64,000 nucleotides of DNA from Marinomonas sp. TW1. GTDB taxonomy: Bacteria; Pseudomonadota; Gammaproteobacteria; Pseudomonadales; Marinomonadaceae. The stretch spans positions 124,001 to 188,000 of the forward strand of contig NZ_JSEE01000003.1 of assembly GCF_001625355.1 (NCBI RefSeq), read 5' to 3'. The notes beneath the pieces are model-generated. The model had not been told where the DNA came from and ran no database searches. It saw nothing but the letters and a program-made list of their open reading frames with translations. Below, in pieces: positions 34,779 to 44,812 of this stretch. The first letter of the stretch is position 1; each line of letters opens with the position of its first letter. Made by a program: the position numbers and the translations under genes.

Positions 34779-37454
34779 ATGGCGCAGGCTTTTCAAAAAA
34801 CAACATGTCCTTATTGCGGTGTCGGCTGTGGTGTAAATATGGTTTTACCAAATACGGATAAAGCCCCTGTTCCCCCAGTATCAGGGGATGAAATGCATCC
34901 GGCAAACTTTGGGCGATTGTGTGTGAAAGGAAGCAGTCTGTCGCAAACCTTAATTGATCATGACAGGTTGCTCACGCCAAGCATTCAGGGGCAATCTACT
35001 TCTTGGGATGAGGCTTTAGACACCATTAGCGACAAGGTTGCTCAAGTGGTGAAAGATCACGGTCCCGATGCTTTTGCGTTTTACTTGTCTGGTCAGATCC
35101 TGACGGAAGATTATTATGTGGCTAATAAGTTAGCAAAGGGCTTTATTGGTACGGCAAACGTCGATACGAATTCAAGGTTATGCATGGCGTCCGCGGTGGT
35201 GGCTTATAAGCGCGCGTTTGGGTCTGATACTGTGCCTTGTTGTTATGAAGATTTAGAGTGCTGCGACTTGCTTATTATGGTGGGGTCTAATGCCGCTTGG
35301 ACACACCCGGTTTTGTATCAGCGCATCGCCGCGGCTAAACAAAAACGTCCTCAAATGAAGGTGGTGGTGATCGATCCTCGTCAAACAGCGACTTGTGATA
35401 TTGCGGATCTGCATTTAGCGATTAAGCCTGGGGCTGATGCGGCGATTTTTTCTTACCTGCTCTGTCATTCAGATCGTGCCGGCGTTGTTGATCAGACTTT
35501 TATGGCGGATTCGACATCAGGGTTTGATGAGGCATTAACGTGTGCGCATGCCGCCACACCAAGTTTGTCTTTTACGGCGGATTTTTGTGGTGTGTCGGTA
35601 GAGGACTTAGCTTGTCTGGCGGATTGGTGGGTTGATACTGAAAAGACAGTCACGTTTTATTCTCAAGGCATTAATCAGTCGTCGTCTGGCGTGGATAAAT
35701 GCAATGCCATTATCAATTGTCATCTTGCAACGGGCCGAATTGGTAAAGAGGGCGCAGGGCCTTTCTCTATTACAGGTCAGCCAAATGCCATGGGCGGACG
35801 CGAAGTTGGTGGCTTAGCCAATCAACTGGCGGCCCATATGGATTTTGCAACCCCCGGCGCTCAAGACTTGGTTAAGCGTTTTTGGCAGGCTCCCAACATG
35901 GCCACTGAAAATGGTCTGAAAGCAGTCGACTTATTTCAAGCCATGGAAGCGGGCAAAGTCAAAGTGGTGTGGATTATGTCGACGAATCCTATGGTGAGTT
36001 TACCTGATACTGCTCAGGTTCGACGTGCGTTGGAAAAATGCGAGTTGGTGATTGTTAGTGACTGCAAAAACAATACTGATACGACGGCCATGGCGGACAT
36101 CTTATTGCCTGCAACGGGGTGGAGTGAGAAAAATGGCACGGTGACAAATTCAGAGCGGTGTATTTCTCGTCAACGAGGCTTGTTACCGGCGCCCGGGGAG
36201 GCCAGGCATGATTGGTGGGCGATTTGTGAAGTTGCGAAAAGGCTTGGTTTTAAACCAGCGTTTGACTACCAAGGGACACATGACATTTTTGCAGAGCATG
36301 CGGCGTTATCAGCGTTTGAAAACGCCGGTAAAAGAGATTTCGATATTGGTCACTTTCAGTCTGTGACTCAAGCAGAATACGATGCCTTAGTGCCGGTTCA
36401 GTGGCCGGTTCCAAAAGGTCAGCCGGCAGGCACTAAACGGATGTTTGCGGATGGGCAATTTTTCACGGCGGATCGTAAGGCGCGTTTTATTCCCATTTCG
36501 CCGGTGCTTCCTCAGCATGCTCGTAATCAAGAGTGGCCGTTTGTTTTGAATACAGGTCGGGTTCGAGATCAGTGGCATACCATGACCAGAACAGGAAATG
36601 CGGCTTCTTTAGCTCGTCATACCAATCAACCTTATGTTGAAATCCATCCTCGAGATGTCAAGGCACTGGGGCTTCAGGATCAAGGGTTGGCGCGTTTAGT
36701 GAGCCCTTATGGTCAGGCTATTTTAAGGGTGAAGACAAGTCGCGCGACTTCACCGGGTCAGGTATTTGCGCCCATTCATTGGACACAAGCCTTTGCGAAT
36801 CAGTCTGTGGTCTCCAATCTGATACCACAAGTGGTTGACCCCTTGTCGGGGCAGCCAGAGTCTAAGCATGCGGTCATTCGACTGGAAGCCATAAAAAAAC
36901 CTCTCTTTGCGGCCATTTTATCAACACAGGCGTTGGATTTATCGGCGTTTTTATATTGGTGTCGTATTCCGTCTGAGCATGGTTTTTACTACGAAGTGGC
37001 CTTGTCTAGTGCCGCCGAAGTTGAACAAACCGTACGAGATTTAAAACAGCAAACTGGTTTATCAGAACATTGGATGACGTATCAAAACCCATTGTCTGGG
37101 CAATCGAGAATGGCTTGCTTGCGAGAGAATCAATTGGCTTTGTTGTTGTATTGGCATGACCAACCACAGCAATTGAGTGTGGATTGGTTAGTGTCCAAGT
37201 TGGCACCTGATAGTCCTGTTTTGGAACAGGAAAGATTGGCCATCTTGGCGGGGAGCTTGGCTCATTCGGAAGATAAAGGCGAGATTATTTGTTCGTGTTT
37301 TCAAGTTGGTCATAAACAAATTCAAAAGGCGGTGGCAGAAGGTGTTCGTTCTGTCGCTGAGTTGGGGACGCGATTAAAATGTGGCACTAATTGTGGTTCT
37401 TGTGTGCCAGAGTTGAAACCTTTTATGCCAATACCAGTGGAGCAAAGCGCATGA
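34779..37454 (+). CDS. nasA: Assimilatory nitrate reductase, catalytic subunit
   Basis: Cytoplasmic Mo-bis-MGD enzyme that reduces nitrate to nitrite. The N-terminal 4Fe-4S ligands are Cys10, Cys13, Cys17 and Cys48 (CPYCGVGC and RLCVKGS). The molybdopterin oxidoreductase body follows, with VDTNSRLCMASAVVAYKRAF and the dinucleotide-binding C-terminal region (RDQWHTMTRTGNA). A Bfd-like [2Fe-2S] domain ends the protein (IICSCFQVGHKQI, CGTNCGSC). ATG 34779 (891 residues) has AAGGA 7 bases upstream; GTG 34764 is less likely. It overlaps the next gene by 4 bp. Confidence 0.95.
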   Translation: MAQAFQKTTCPYCGVGCGVNMVLPNTDKAPVPPVSGDEMHPANFGRLCVKGSSLSQTLIDHDRLLTPSIQGQSTSWDEALDTISDKVAQVVKDHGPDAFAFYLSGQILTEDYYVANKLAKGFIGTANVDTNSRLCMASAVVAYKRAFGSDTVPCCYEDLECCDLLIMVGSNAAWTHPVLYQRIAAAKQKRPQMKVVVIDPRQTATCDIADLHLAIKPGADAAIFSYLLCHSDRAGVVDQTFMADSTSGFDEALTCAHAATPSLSFTADFCGVSVEDLACLADWWVDTEKTVTFYSQGINQSSSGVDKCNAIINCHLATGRIGKEGAGPFSITGQPNAMGGREVGGLANQLAAHMDFATPGAQDLVKRFWQAPNMATENGLKAVDLFQAMEAGKVKVVWIMSTNPMVSLPDTAQVRRALEKCELVIVSDCKNNTDTTAMADILLPATGWSEKNGTVTNSERCISRQRGLLPAPGEARHDWWAICEVAKRLGFKPAFDYQGTHDIFAEHAALSAFENAGKRDFDIGHFQSVTQAEYDALVPVQWPVPKGQPAGTKRMFADGQFFTADRKARFIPISPVLPQHARNQEWPFVLNTGRVRDQWHTMTRTGNAASLARHTNQPYVEIHPRDVKALGLQDQGLARLVSPYGQAILRVKTSRATSPGQVFAPIHWTQAFANQSVVSNLIPQVVDPLSGQPESKHAVIRLEAIKKPLFAAILSTQALDLSAFLYWCRIPSEHGFYYEVALSSAAEVEQTVRDLKQQTGLSEHWMTYQNPLSGQSRMACLRENQLALLLYWHDQPQQLSVDWLVSKLAPDSPVLEQERLAILAGSLAHSEDKGEIICSCFQVGHKQIQKAVAEGVRSVAELGTRLKCGTNCGSCVPELKPFMPIPVEQSA

Positions 37455-38449
37455 GTGACGCATTTAAACCATTTATTCAGGTGCTTGGGCGAGGTAAGAA
37501 AGGCGCTCGAAGTCTTACTTCGGAAGAAGCCGAACAGGCAATGACTCTTATGCTGAATGATCAAGTTGCCGCTGAACAATCGGGGGCTTTTTGGATGTTA
37601 ATTCGCATTCGAGAAGAAACCGTTGAAGAAACCGTGGGGTTTACACGAGCCACGCGCCGCTTCTTACGAGAAAACAATGCATTGGTGAAGACGGTCGATC
37701 TTGATTGGCCTGCTTATGCTGGTAAACGCAATGAGTTGCCTTGGTTTTTGTTGTCAGCGTTGGCCTTAGCGAATGCTGGTGTTCGCATAGTCATGCATGG
37801 TCACGCGTTTGATGGAGAAGAGCGGATTTATGTCAACCAAGTATTAAGTGTGTTGGGCCTTAACGTTTGTTCTTCGGTAGAGGAGGTCAATCAATGCCTT
37901 AATGAGCAAGCGTTTGCTTACATTGATTTGATAAACATACACCCTATGCTAGGGAGAATGATGAATTTGAAATACCAATTAGGGTTGCGATCGCCGGTGA
38001 ATACCGTGGTTCGAATGATGAATCCATTTTTTGCTCCCCATAGTCTACATGGGGTGTTCCATCGTGGTTACGATGCACTGCACCTAGCGGCTTGCGAACA
38101 GCTCCAGGACCCTTCCGTCTTAGTGTTTCGTGGTGGTAATGGAGAAGCGGAAGTGAACCCAGAGCGAGAAGTGACACTGGGAAAATGGCAGAGTAATCAA
38201 GCGACGTGGACGGTATGGCCTAAAGCTGAGCAGCGTTATAAGCGACTGAAAGACAACCTTGATGTCTCTCGTTTGGTGGATCATTGGGGGGGCGAGACCA
38301 TTGACCCATTCGGAGAGCAAGCCGTGCGTCAAACCCTCGCAGCGGTTGTCGGTTTGTTATACAAATTAGATTCACATCAAGCTTGTTTGGCATTAGCGGA
38401 TGAAATTTGGTCTAATCGATCTTTACCTTGGCTGAGAAAAGCGAATTAA
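37451..38449 (+). CDS. ybiB: TrpD2/YbiB-type phosphoribosyltransferase-like protein
   Basis: 332-residue protein with the anthranilate phosphoribosyltransferase fold (glycosyl transferase family 3). The N-terminal helical domain (LTSEEAEQAMTLMLNDQVAAEQSGAFWMLIRI) is clear. The glycine-rich phosphoribosyl-diphosphate loop of TrpD is not conserved, as in E. coli YbiB (TrpD2), which binds nucleic acids and has no known reaction. ATG 37451 overlaps the nasA stop (ATGA), so it is co-translated with nitrate reductase. Its job in nitrate assimilation is unknown. Confidence 0.85.
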   Translation: MSDAFKPFIQVLGRGKKGARSLTSEEAEQAMTLMLNDQVAAEQSGAFWMLIRIREETVEETVGFTRATRRFLRENNALVKTVDLDWPAYAGKRNELPWFLLSALALANAGVRIVMHGHAFDGEERIYVNQVLSVLGLNVCSSVEEVNQCLNEQAFAYIDLINIHPMLGRMMNLKYQLGLRSPVNTVVRMMNPFFAPHSLHGVFHRGYDALHLAACEQLQDPSVLVFRGGNGEAEVNPEREVTLGKWQSNQATWTVWPKAEQRYKRLKDNLDVSRLVDHWGGETIDPFGEQAVRQTLAAVVGLLYKLDSHQACLALADEIWSNRSLPWLRKAN

Positions 38450-38452
38450 AGC

Positions 38453-39037
38453 ATGGAAATAACATCGGTGACTGGTGCTGTCTTAGCGGGCGGTAAAGGG
38501 GAGCGTGTATCAGGTCAGGACAAAGGATTACTTTTGCTCCGTGATGAGCCAATGGCGGTGCATGTGATTCGAGCGTTGCAACCTTCTGTTGATCGAGTAT
38601 TGATTAATGCCAATCGACATATGGTGGAATATCAAGGAATGGGTTATGAAGTACACTCGGACGCTGAGTCGGTGTATGACAAAGGACCATTAGCTGGCCT
38701 TTACTCTTGTTTAGCGGTCTCAAAAAGCTCGCACTTAATGGTGTCGCCATGCGATACGCCCTTGATCACAAGTCAAGAGTTCGAATCCTTGCTCAAGGCG
38801 GCAAAAAACGCACCGGATAAAATTCACTATTTGCAGGACGATAAAGGCCGTCACCCATTACATGCAATCATGCCTGTCGCATCAAGCCTGTTTGCTTTGG
38901 ATGTATTTTTGAGTCAACAGGATAAGCTGGCTGTTATGGCATTCTACGAGTCATTTGGTTGTCAGTCTGTCCGTATTGACTCCGGTGACACATTGAAGAA
39001 CGTCAATACTTGGGCCGACTTAAAGGCGTTTGAATGA
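38453..39037 (+). CDS. mobA: Molybdenum cofactor guanylyltransferase MobA
   Basis: Attaches GMP from GTP to molybdopterin to make the MGD form required by NasA. The nucleotidyltransferase signature is LAGGKGERVSGQDKGLLLL, followed by PLAGLYSCL and SPCDTPLI with the metal-binding Asp. 194 residues is normal. It starts 3 bp after the ybiB stop, and the functional link to nasA is direct. Its 3' end overlaps the convergent DUF3108 gene by 18 bp. Confidence 0.94.
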   Translation: MEITSVTGAVLAGGKGERVSGQDKGLLLLRDEPMAVHVIRALQPSVDRVLINANRHMVEYQGMGYEVHSDAESVYDKGPLAGLYSCLAVSKSSHLMVSPCDTPLITSQEFESLLKAAKNAPDKIHYLQDDKGRHPLHAIMPVASSLFALDVFLSQQDKLAVMAFYESFGCQSVRIDSGDTLKNVNTWADLKAFE

Positions 39038-39739
39038 GTCTATATCAAGGTGGTAAGACTCGCCATCTTCTCTATGCTCTAGTTTGACAAGCAGATAATC
39101 CAGCTTAGGCACAAACCAAAAAGAGGTTTGTTTGCCTTTGCTTAAGTTGTCGGTTCGAATCATTTTGATGGCGGATAAACGACCAATTTTGGTCTTTACG
39201 GTTTCCATCTTCTCGCGCTTAAATTGCCAGTTTTTGATGTAGCCACCATCTGCGATAAGGTAATCAAACTCGTTTTTTCCTTGCTTTAAATCCTGTCGGA
39301 TTTGCAGTTGGATCGACAACTTATCTAGGGTGTTCGGGCTAATGGCCAGATTCCAAGGTTTTTCTTCCACGTCGTTGCGGACCAGCTGTTTTTTCCAATC
39401 AAAGGTCAGAGTGGCTTTGCGAGTTTTGCCCAGTACCTTACTTTTGTATTGGTATTTGGTTGGAATAATTTGATGGTCTCTCACGTAAAATTGCGAACTT
39501 TCATTGAGAGAAGCAATGAGGCTGTCTGCTGAAAATGCAAACTTCCACATATCACCTGATTGTTTAGACAGCGTCTGCTTGCCTTCAACTTTGAGGCTGA
39601 TGCCTTTTTTCCAAACCGTACTGTAGACGGCTGAATAGGCTTCTAGAAAAGCGTCTTCCTTTGGCGTGGCGGAGTAAGAAAGCATAGGAATGAACATAAA
39701 AGTGGCAATAAACCAGATTGATATTTTATGAATCCCCAT
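39020..39739 (-). CDS. DUF3108 family exported protein
   Basis: 239-residue protein with a Sec signal (about residues 1-23, ending SYSATP). DUF3108 proteins are predicted periplasmic beta-rich proteins without assigned function; the pattern TFDWKKQLVRN, LSIQLQIRQDL and FWFVPKLDYLLVKLEH is characteristic. It lies 13 bp downstream of purN, and the purM-purN-DUF3108 order recurs in marine gammaproteobacteria. AAGGAG precedes the ATG. Confidence 0.87.
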   Translation of the reverse strand: MGIHKISIWFIATFMFIPMLSYSATPKEDAFLEAYSAVYSTVWKKGISLKVEGKQTLSKQSGDMWKFAFSADSLIASLNESSQFYVRDHQIIPTKYQYKSKVLGKTRKATLTFDWKKQLVRNDVEEKPWNLAISPNTLDKLSIQLQIRQDLKQGKNEFDYLIADGGYIKNWQFKREKMETVKTKIGRLSAIKMIRTDNLSKGKQTSFWFVPKLDYLLVKLEHREDGESYHLDIDSFKRL

Positions 39740-39752
39740 GCTTTCTCCTTTT

Positions 39753-40406
39753 TTAGGCTAGGCCTGAATGGTAAAGAATGCCGGTCTCCGAAAGAGGGGC
39801 ATCATCCAAATACGCTGTACCGTGTTTCAATGTCAATCGACTTTCGCTAAACCATTTCACCGCCAGTGGGTAAATGACATGCTCAAGAGCATGAACTTTA
39901 CGGGCGAGACGGCTTGCGGTTTCATCTGTCTCTATCTTTGTGCTGGCTTGCAATATTACAGCGCCAGCGTCCAGTTCTGAGCTGACAAAATGCACAGAAA
40001 CACCGTGTTCTTGTTCCTTGGCATCAATGGCTCTTTGGTGTGTATCCAAGCCTTTGAACTTTGGCAGTAAAGACGGATGTATATTAAGCATTCTACCTTC
40101 ATAATGTTGCGTAAAGGTTTCAGTTAATATGCGCATAAAGCCCGCCAATACCACTAACTTAGGTTGATACTGATCGATTGTTTGTTGCAGTGCTTCATCA
40201 AATGCTTCGCGACTGGCGAACGCCTTATGATCTAGAGCATGGGTTGGAATGCCCGCTTTTTTCGCTCTTTCTAGTCCAAAGGCATCGGCTTTGTTGCTGA
40301 TCACGGCTTTGATATCGATGTTCAGTTTTCCTTGCAAGCTTTGATCAATCAAAGCTTGCAAGTTACTGCCACTGCCTGAAATCAAGACAATGACTGGAAA
40401 ACTCAT
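39753..40406 (-). CDS. purN: Phosphoribosylglycinamide formyltransferase (GAR transformylase)
   Basis: Transfers formyl from 10-formyl-THF to GAR in de novo purine synthesis. The N-terminal [15 protein letters not shown] binds the phosphate of GAR; catalytic residues are seen in [13 protein letters not shown] (Asn, His) and [14 protein letters not shown] (Asp). 217 residues is normal. It overlaps purM by 4 bp (ATGA). Confidence 0.96.
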   Translation of the reverse strand: MSFPVIVLISGSGSNLQALIDQSLQGKLNIDIKAVISNKADAFGLERAKKAGIPTHALDHKAFASREAFDEALQQTIDQYQPKLVVLAGFMRILTETFTQHYEGRMLNIHPSLLPKFKGLDTHQRAIDAKEQEHGVSVHFVSSELDAGAVILQASTKIETDETASRLARKVHALEHVIYPLAVKWFSESRLTLKHGTAYLDDAPLSETGILYHSGLA

Positions 40407-41461
40407 GCGTTAGACTCTAGATCAGAAATCAACACATCCTTGCCACCGTTACGCGGGCAGATTTCACCAATGATCCACGCTTGTTCACCTTCTCCTTGAA
40501 GAAGGTTTAATGCTTCTTCTGCTTTGTCTGCATTGATACACAGTACCATGCCAACGCCACAGTTTAGAACACGGTACATTTCTTCTTGCTCGACATTTCC
40601 TTGTTCTTGAAGCCAATCAAACACAGCAGGGCGTTTCCAGCTGTTGGCATCAATTTTAGCCGCTGCCTCTTCTGGTAAAACGCGAGGAATGTTTTCCAGC
40701 AAACCGCCACCAGTAATGTGCGCAAGAGCATTCACTTGAATGCTTTCCATCAATTTAAGAATGGATTTTACGTAAATGCGTGTCGGTGCCATAAGGGCAT
40801 CTTTCAGCGCGATGCCGTCGATGTCGGTGTTTAGGTCCGCTTGACTGACTTCGAGGATTTTTCGGATCAAAGAGTAACCGTTAGAGTGAGGGCCTGATGA
40901 GCCAAGCGCAATCAGTTTGTCACCGGCTTTGACTTGACTGCCGTCGATGACATCATCTTCTTCTGCAACGCCGACACAAAAGCCAGCGAGATCGTAGTCA
41001 CCATCATGATACATGCCAGGCATTTCAGCTGTTTCACCACCCACTAGGGCGCAACCAGCTTGTAAACAACCTTCGCCGATACCTGTTACGACGTTTGCCG
41101 CGACATCGATATCCAATTTGCCGGTTGCGTAGTAATCAAGGAAAAGTAATGGCTCAGCGCCGGCTACCACTAGATCGTTAACACACATGGCCACAAGGTC
41201 AATGCCAATGGTGTCATGTTGATTGAGGTCCATTGCAAGGCGTAGCTTAGTACCCACGCCGTCGGTGCCAGAGACCAAGACCGGTTTTTTGTACTTGGTT
41301 GGTAAACGGGTAAGGGCCCCGAATCCACCTAAACCACCCATTACCTCTGGGCGGCGAGTCTTTTTGCTAACGCCTTTGATACGTTCAACAAGTTGGTTGC
41401 CAGCGTTGATGTCTACGCCTGCGTCTTTATAACTAATCGATGGTTTGTCCGACTTGGTCAT
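40403..41461 (-). CDS. purM: Phosphoribosylformylglycinamidine cyclo-ligase (AIR synthetase)
   Basis: ATP-dependent ring closure of FGAM to AIR. Recognisable segments are [20 protein letters not shown] at the N-terminus, [14 protein letters not shown], the [11 protein letters not shown] loop and [14 protein letters not shown]. 352 residues fits. Gene pair purM-purN is the usual gammaproteobacterial operon; the DUF2066 gene starts on the opposite strand 117 bp away. Confidence 0.97.
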   Translation of the reverse strand: MTKSDKPSISYKDAGVDINAGNQLVERIKGVSKKTRRPEVMGGLGGFGALTRLPTKYKKPVLVSGTDGVGTKLRLAMDLNQHDTIGIDLVAMCVNDLVVAGAEPLLFLDYYATGKLDIDVAANVVTGIGEGCLQAGCALVGGETAEMPGMYHDGDYDLAGFCVGVAEEDDVIDGSQVKAGDKLIALGSSGPHSNGYSLIRKILEVSQADLNTDIDGIALKDALMAPTRIYVKSILKLMESIQVNALAHITGGGLLENIPRVLPEEAAAKIDANSWKRPAVFDWLQEQGNVEQEEMYRVLNCGVGMVLCINADKAEEALNLLQGEGEQAWIIGEICPRNGGKDVLISDLESNA

Positions 41462-41578
41462 TGCCTATGCCTTATCATGGTACGAGGAAAAAAAGGCATT
41501 TTACCATAGTGACACATTAGGGCTATGGTTCTTTGCGATTAAGACAGTAGAATAGACAAAATAAACGAAGGAAGGGCT

Positions 41579-42664
41579 ATGAATTCTCGTATATTTTTTC
41601 TATTAATGGTTTTTTGGTTCACATCGTCAGCGCAGGCGGTCAATGTGAAAGGGCTGTACAGTGCTGAAATTAATTTGCCCGTGACGCAATCGGAAGCAAA
41701 TATGCTGAATCAAGCGTTCAGATTAGCGGCGGAGCAAGTGTTGATAAAAGTGTCTGGCAATAAAGAGGCGATCATCGGTGATTTATTGAGTCAAGCACGA
41801 AAACAATCGGCGGGTTGGGTGGCGCAGCATTCTGTGGCCTCATTAAGTGAGTTATTACCAAGTGATGATGGTTTGGTTCCAGGCAAGCAAATTAAGGTGA
41901 CTTTTTATCCCGAGTCGATTGATCGTTTCTTATCGCAAAATGGTTTACCTGTGTGGGGAAGTAACCGACCTTCGGTTCTGGTTTGGTTGGCCAGTGAAAA
42001 CAATGGCATCAGACGATTGTCTGGTTCGAGTGCCCCGTCGCAAATTTTAAATGACTTTGCACGGGCCAGTAATTTGGTTGGTGTGCCCATTTATGCCCCG
42101 CTCATTGATCAAGTGGATCAAAACAATATTAGCGCCGCCGATGTTTGGGGCTTCTTTGAAGATACCATTGCGAATGCCAGTCAGCGTTATCAAACCGATG
42201 CTGTGGCGGCATTGCGGGTGAGTAATTATGCGGGTCATATCGGTGGCAGTTTGATGGTGATGCAAAAAACAGGTGAGACGACTCGCTTTGTGCTGACTGG
42301 AGACAGTTTGGACGGTTTATTGGATCAAGCCAGTGCGAAGTTAGCGAATGTGTTTGCCTCACGTTATGCATCCGTTAGAAACAGCGGTTCGGCCAGTCGT
42401 CTGAATATCCAGATTGGCGGCGTGAACAATTATTCTTCTATGGCAAAAGTTCAGTCTTATCTTGAAAGCATTGGCGTTGTCCGTGAAGTGAGTTTGGTGC
42501 AGGTGAAAGGTGAGCAAGTTGAGTACAGTGTTGAAATTGATGGTGATAAGCAAAAGTTGTTTAACTCTATTTCTTTGAGTCGTTTGCTAATTGAAACGCC
42601 GCTAAATGCACTTGATCCTGATGCTAACCGTGTTGTGTCCTATTTATACAGTGGAGTGAATTAA
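41579..42664 (+). CDS. DUF2066 family exported protein
   Basis: 361-residue protein with a short Sec signal (residues 1-20, SSAQA). DUF2066 proteins are commonly encoded opposite purMN and ahead of hda in gammaproteobacteria; function unknown. Here hda is not the next gene. GGAAGG lies before ATG 41579 and the stop shares one base with the following ATG. Confidence 0.85.
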   Translation: MNSRIFFLLMVFWFTSSAQAVNVKGLYSAEINLPVTQSEANMLNQAFRLAAEQVLIKVSGNKEAIIGDLLSQARKQSAGWVAQHSVASLSELLPSDDGLVPGKQIKVTFYPESIDRFLSQNGLPVWGSNRPSVLVWLASENNGIRRLSGSSAPSQILNDFARASNLVGVPIYAPLIDQVDQNNISAADVWGFFEDTIANASQRYQTDAVAALRVSNYAGHIGGSLMVMQKTGETTRFVLTGDSLDGLLDQASAKLANVFASRYASVRNSGSASRLNIQIGGVNNYSSMAKVQSYLESIGVVREVSLVQVKGEQVEYSVEIDGDKQKLFNSISLSRLLIETPLNALDPDANRVVSYLYSGVN

Positions 42665-42894
42665 TGTCAGATATTGCTGCGGAGCAAGTGGTTGCTCGTG
42701 ATTTTTATGCGCGTTCTGCAGAGGAACAGCAAGATTTTTTAACGCAAACCTGGTGTAACCAGTGTCAAGACATCGACCTTGGCATGGTTGAACCGCAAGA
42801 GTTTGAAGCACAGGGACGCGTTTGGATTGAAGGTAAGTGTGCGAAATGCGGTGAAAAAACCGTCACTGAAATCGTCGAAGAAGACGATGAATAA
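42664..42894 (+). CDS. Small zinc-ribbon protein of unknown function
   Basis: 76-residue acidic protein with two Cys pairs, WCNQCQD near residue 31 and GKCAKCGEK near 59, spaced as in a zinc ribbon. No DNA-binding helix is evident. It is translationally coupled to the DUF2066 gene (TAATG overlap) and followed by a strong terminator. I do not recognise a named family. Confidence 0.75.
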   Translation: MSDIAAEQVVARDFYARSAEEQQDFLTQTWCNQCQDIDLGMVEPQEFEAQGRVWIEGKCAKCGEKTVTEIVEEDDE

Positions 42895-42917
42895 TCGTTG
42901 ATATGGTTACGTATTAG

Positions 42918-42956
42918 GCACAAAAAAACGCGTCTCTTGGACGCGTTTTTTTGTGC
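42918..42956. terminator. Bidirectional rho-independent terminator between the zinc-ribbon gene and gltA
   Basis: Arms 42918-42934 and 42940-42956 are perfect complements, with ACGCGTC/GACGCGT at the top and A-run/T-run flanks, so it works on both strands. Confidence 0.9.
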
Positions 42957-42963
42957 GATAAGA

Positions 42964-44247
42964 TTACTTATCTGTTGGGTAATCTCTTTCCTCATGGCCA
43001 ATGTACAGCTGGCGAGGACGACCGATTTTGTATGGTCCAGAGATCATTTCATTCCAATGTGAAATCCAGCCAATGGTACGAGACATGGCAAAGATAACCG
43101 TAAACATGCTTGTTGGAATGCCAATGGCTTTCATAATGATGCCAGAGTAGAAATCCACATTCGGGTACAGTTTACGTTCCACAAAGTAAGGGTCTTCTAA
43201 GGCAATCTGCTCAAGACGTTTAGCGATCTTTAGTAGCGGATCATTAGACTGGCCTAACTCTTCCAATACTTGGTCACAGGTTTCTCGCATGACTTTGGCA
43301 CGAGGGTCAAAGTTTTTGTAAACACGGTGGCCAAAGCCCATTAGGCGGAATGGATCGTTTTTGTCTTTTGCTTTTGCGATGTACTCATCGATGTTTTCAA
43401 CGTCACCGATCTCTTCCAACATGGTCAATACGGCTTCGTTAGCACCACCATGCGCTGGACCCCAAAGGGTCGCAATGCCTGCGGCAATACAAGCGAATGG
43501 GTTGGCGCCAGAAGAGCCTGCTAAACGTACAGTCGACGTTGAGGCATTTTGTTCGTGATCGGCATGCAATACAAAGATGCGATCCATCGCTTTGGCGAAT
43601 ACTGGATTCACTTTGTAATCTTCACAGGGTGTCGCGAACATCATGTATAGGAAGTTTTCAGCGTAAGATAAGTCGTTACGTGGGTACATAACAGGCTGAT
43701 CTTTAGAATACTTGTAACAAATTGCTGCCAAGGTTGGCATTTTAGAAATCAAACGAAACGCCGCAATTTCACGGTGTTCTGGGTTGTTGATGTCCATATG
43801 GTCTTGGTAAAAAGCAGACAATGCGCCAACTAAACCACACATGATTGCCATTGGGTGAGCGTCATTACGGAAGCCCTCAATGAATTTATGCATGGATTGG
43901 TTCACCATAGTGTGTTTACCAACCGTACGTTCAAATTCTGCGCGCTGTGCTTCAGTAGGAAGTTCTCCATAAAGTAGCAAGTAGCAGGTTTCTAGGTAAT
44001 CTGAATGTTCTGCAAGTTGGGCAATAGGGTAGCCACGGTGCAAAAGAATGCCAGCTTCACCATCAATATAGGTGATCGCAGATTCGCAAGAACCGGTCGA
44101 CATAAAGCCTGGATCGTAGGTGAAAACACCGTTAGCACCAAGGCCGCGAACGTCTATAACGTCTGTACCTAAGGTGCCTGTAAGGACAGGTAATTCGATG
44201 GGTTGATCGATACCGTCCACTTTGAGTAGTGCTTTTTTATCAGCCAT
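42964..44247 (-). CDS. gltA: Citrate synthase, type II
   Basis: Condenses acetyl-CoA and oxaloacetate to citrate. Active-site regions: [18 protein letters not shown] (His), [13 protein letters not shown] (His) and [14 protein letters not shown] with the catalytic Asp further on in NVDFYSG. ATG 44247 gives 427 residues, the same as E. coli GltA, and has GGAG 7 bases upstream; the ATG at 44262 has no such site. It is divergent from sdhC, the classical gltA // sdh arrangement. Confidence 0.97.
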   Translation of the reverse strand: MADKKALLKVDGIDQPIELPVLTGTLGTDVIDVRGLGANGVFTYDPGFMSTGSCESAITYIDGEAGILLHRGYPIAQLAEHSDYLETCYLLLYGELPTEAQRAEFERTVGKHTMVNQSMHKFIEGFRNDAHPMAIMCGLVGALSAFYQDHMDINNPEHREIAAFRLISKMPTLAAICYKYSKDQPVMYPRNDLSYAENFLYMMFATPCEDYKVNPVFAKAMDRIFVLHADHEQNASTSTVRLAGSSGANPFACIAAGIATLWGPAHGGANEAVLTMLEEIGDVENIDEYIAKAKDKNDPFRLMGFGHRVYKNFDPRAKVMRETCDQVLEELGQSNDPLLKIAKRLEQIALEDPYFVERKLYPNVDFYSGIIMKAIGIPTSMFTVIFAMSRTIGWISHWNEMISGPYKIGRPRQLYIGHEERDYPTDK

Positions 44248-44323
44248 TTTGGTCTCCTTCATATTCTGGTCCGGGGCGAAGAATTCGTATTATTTGATTA
44301 TCCTGGCCCAGAAGGTGCGAGAA

Positions 44324-44353
44324 AAAATACTGTTTATAGACTATAAAAGTCAA
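44324..44353 (-). promoter_or_regulatory. Candidate sigma-70 promoter of gltA
   Basis: Minus strand TTGACT (44348-44353, 5 of 6), 18-base spacer, TATTTT (44324-44329, 4 of 6). The start would be near 44317, about 70 bases before the ATG. Confidence 0.45.
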
Positions 44354-44590
44354 TCTTGACTACTGACACTTTATTGACCTAGCTACATAACTTTTTGTAA
44401 TAAACTGACAAAACCTAAGGGGTGAGCTTGGTTAAAGCGTGTACTTTAAATTTGTAACGTTATGTTTGCAAAGGATAAAGCTTGTTTTTTTTAGGCATCA
44501 ATTTATGTAATTTTATACCATTATTGTTTCGGTTTATGGCTACATTCATTTGATGAATGATGACCATTGAAAACCCCTTGTCTAGTCTAT

Positions 44591-44620
44591 TTGTCTTCGT
44601 ATTTTTTGCTGGTCTATAAT
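44591..44620 (+). promoter_or_regulatory. Candidate sigma-70 promoter of sdhCDAB
   Basis: TTGTCT (44591-44596, 4 of 6), 18-base spacer, TATAAT (44615-44620, perfect). It would give a leader of about 185 bases. Confidence 0.55.
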
Positions 44621-44812
44621 TGCGCCCCAGATAATCTCATTGATTTGTTGATGATAGTTAAAAGAGAGTCGCTTTTAGATCGTCATTTGTAAATCGATGG
44701 GGTTTTCAACTTAAGTCCTATGCAACGAGTGATCGTTTTGCTTACCACCAGCGTAAACATATAGTCATAGGGTCGTGATTGACCATTCAATCGAAAAAAT
44801 GGTGTATAACTC

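Larger units (their letters stand above)
44248..44812. other. 565-bp divergent control region gltA // sdhCDAB
   Basis: It contains a minus-strand promoter for gltA and a plus-strand promoter for sdh (both listed). The remaining AT-rich DNA has no ORF that I would support; no clear Crp, Fnr or ArcA site could be called by eye. Confidence 0.6.
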
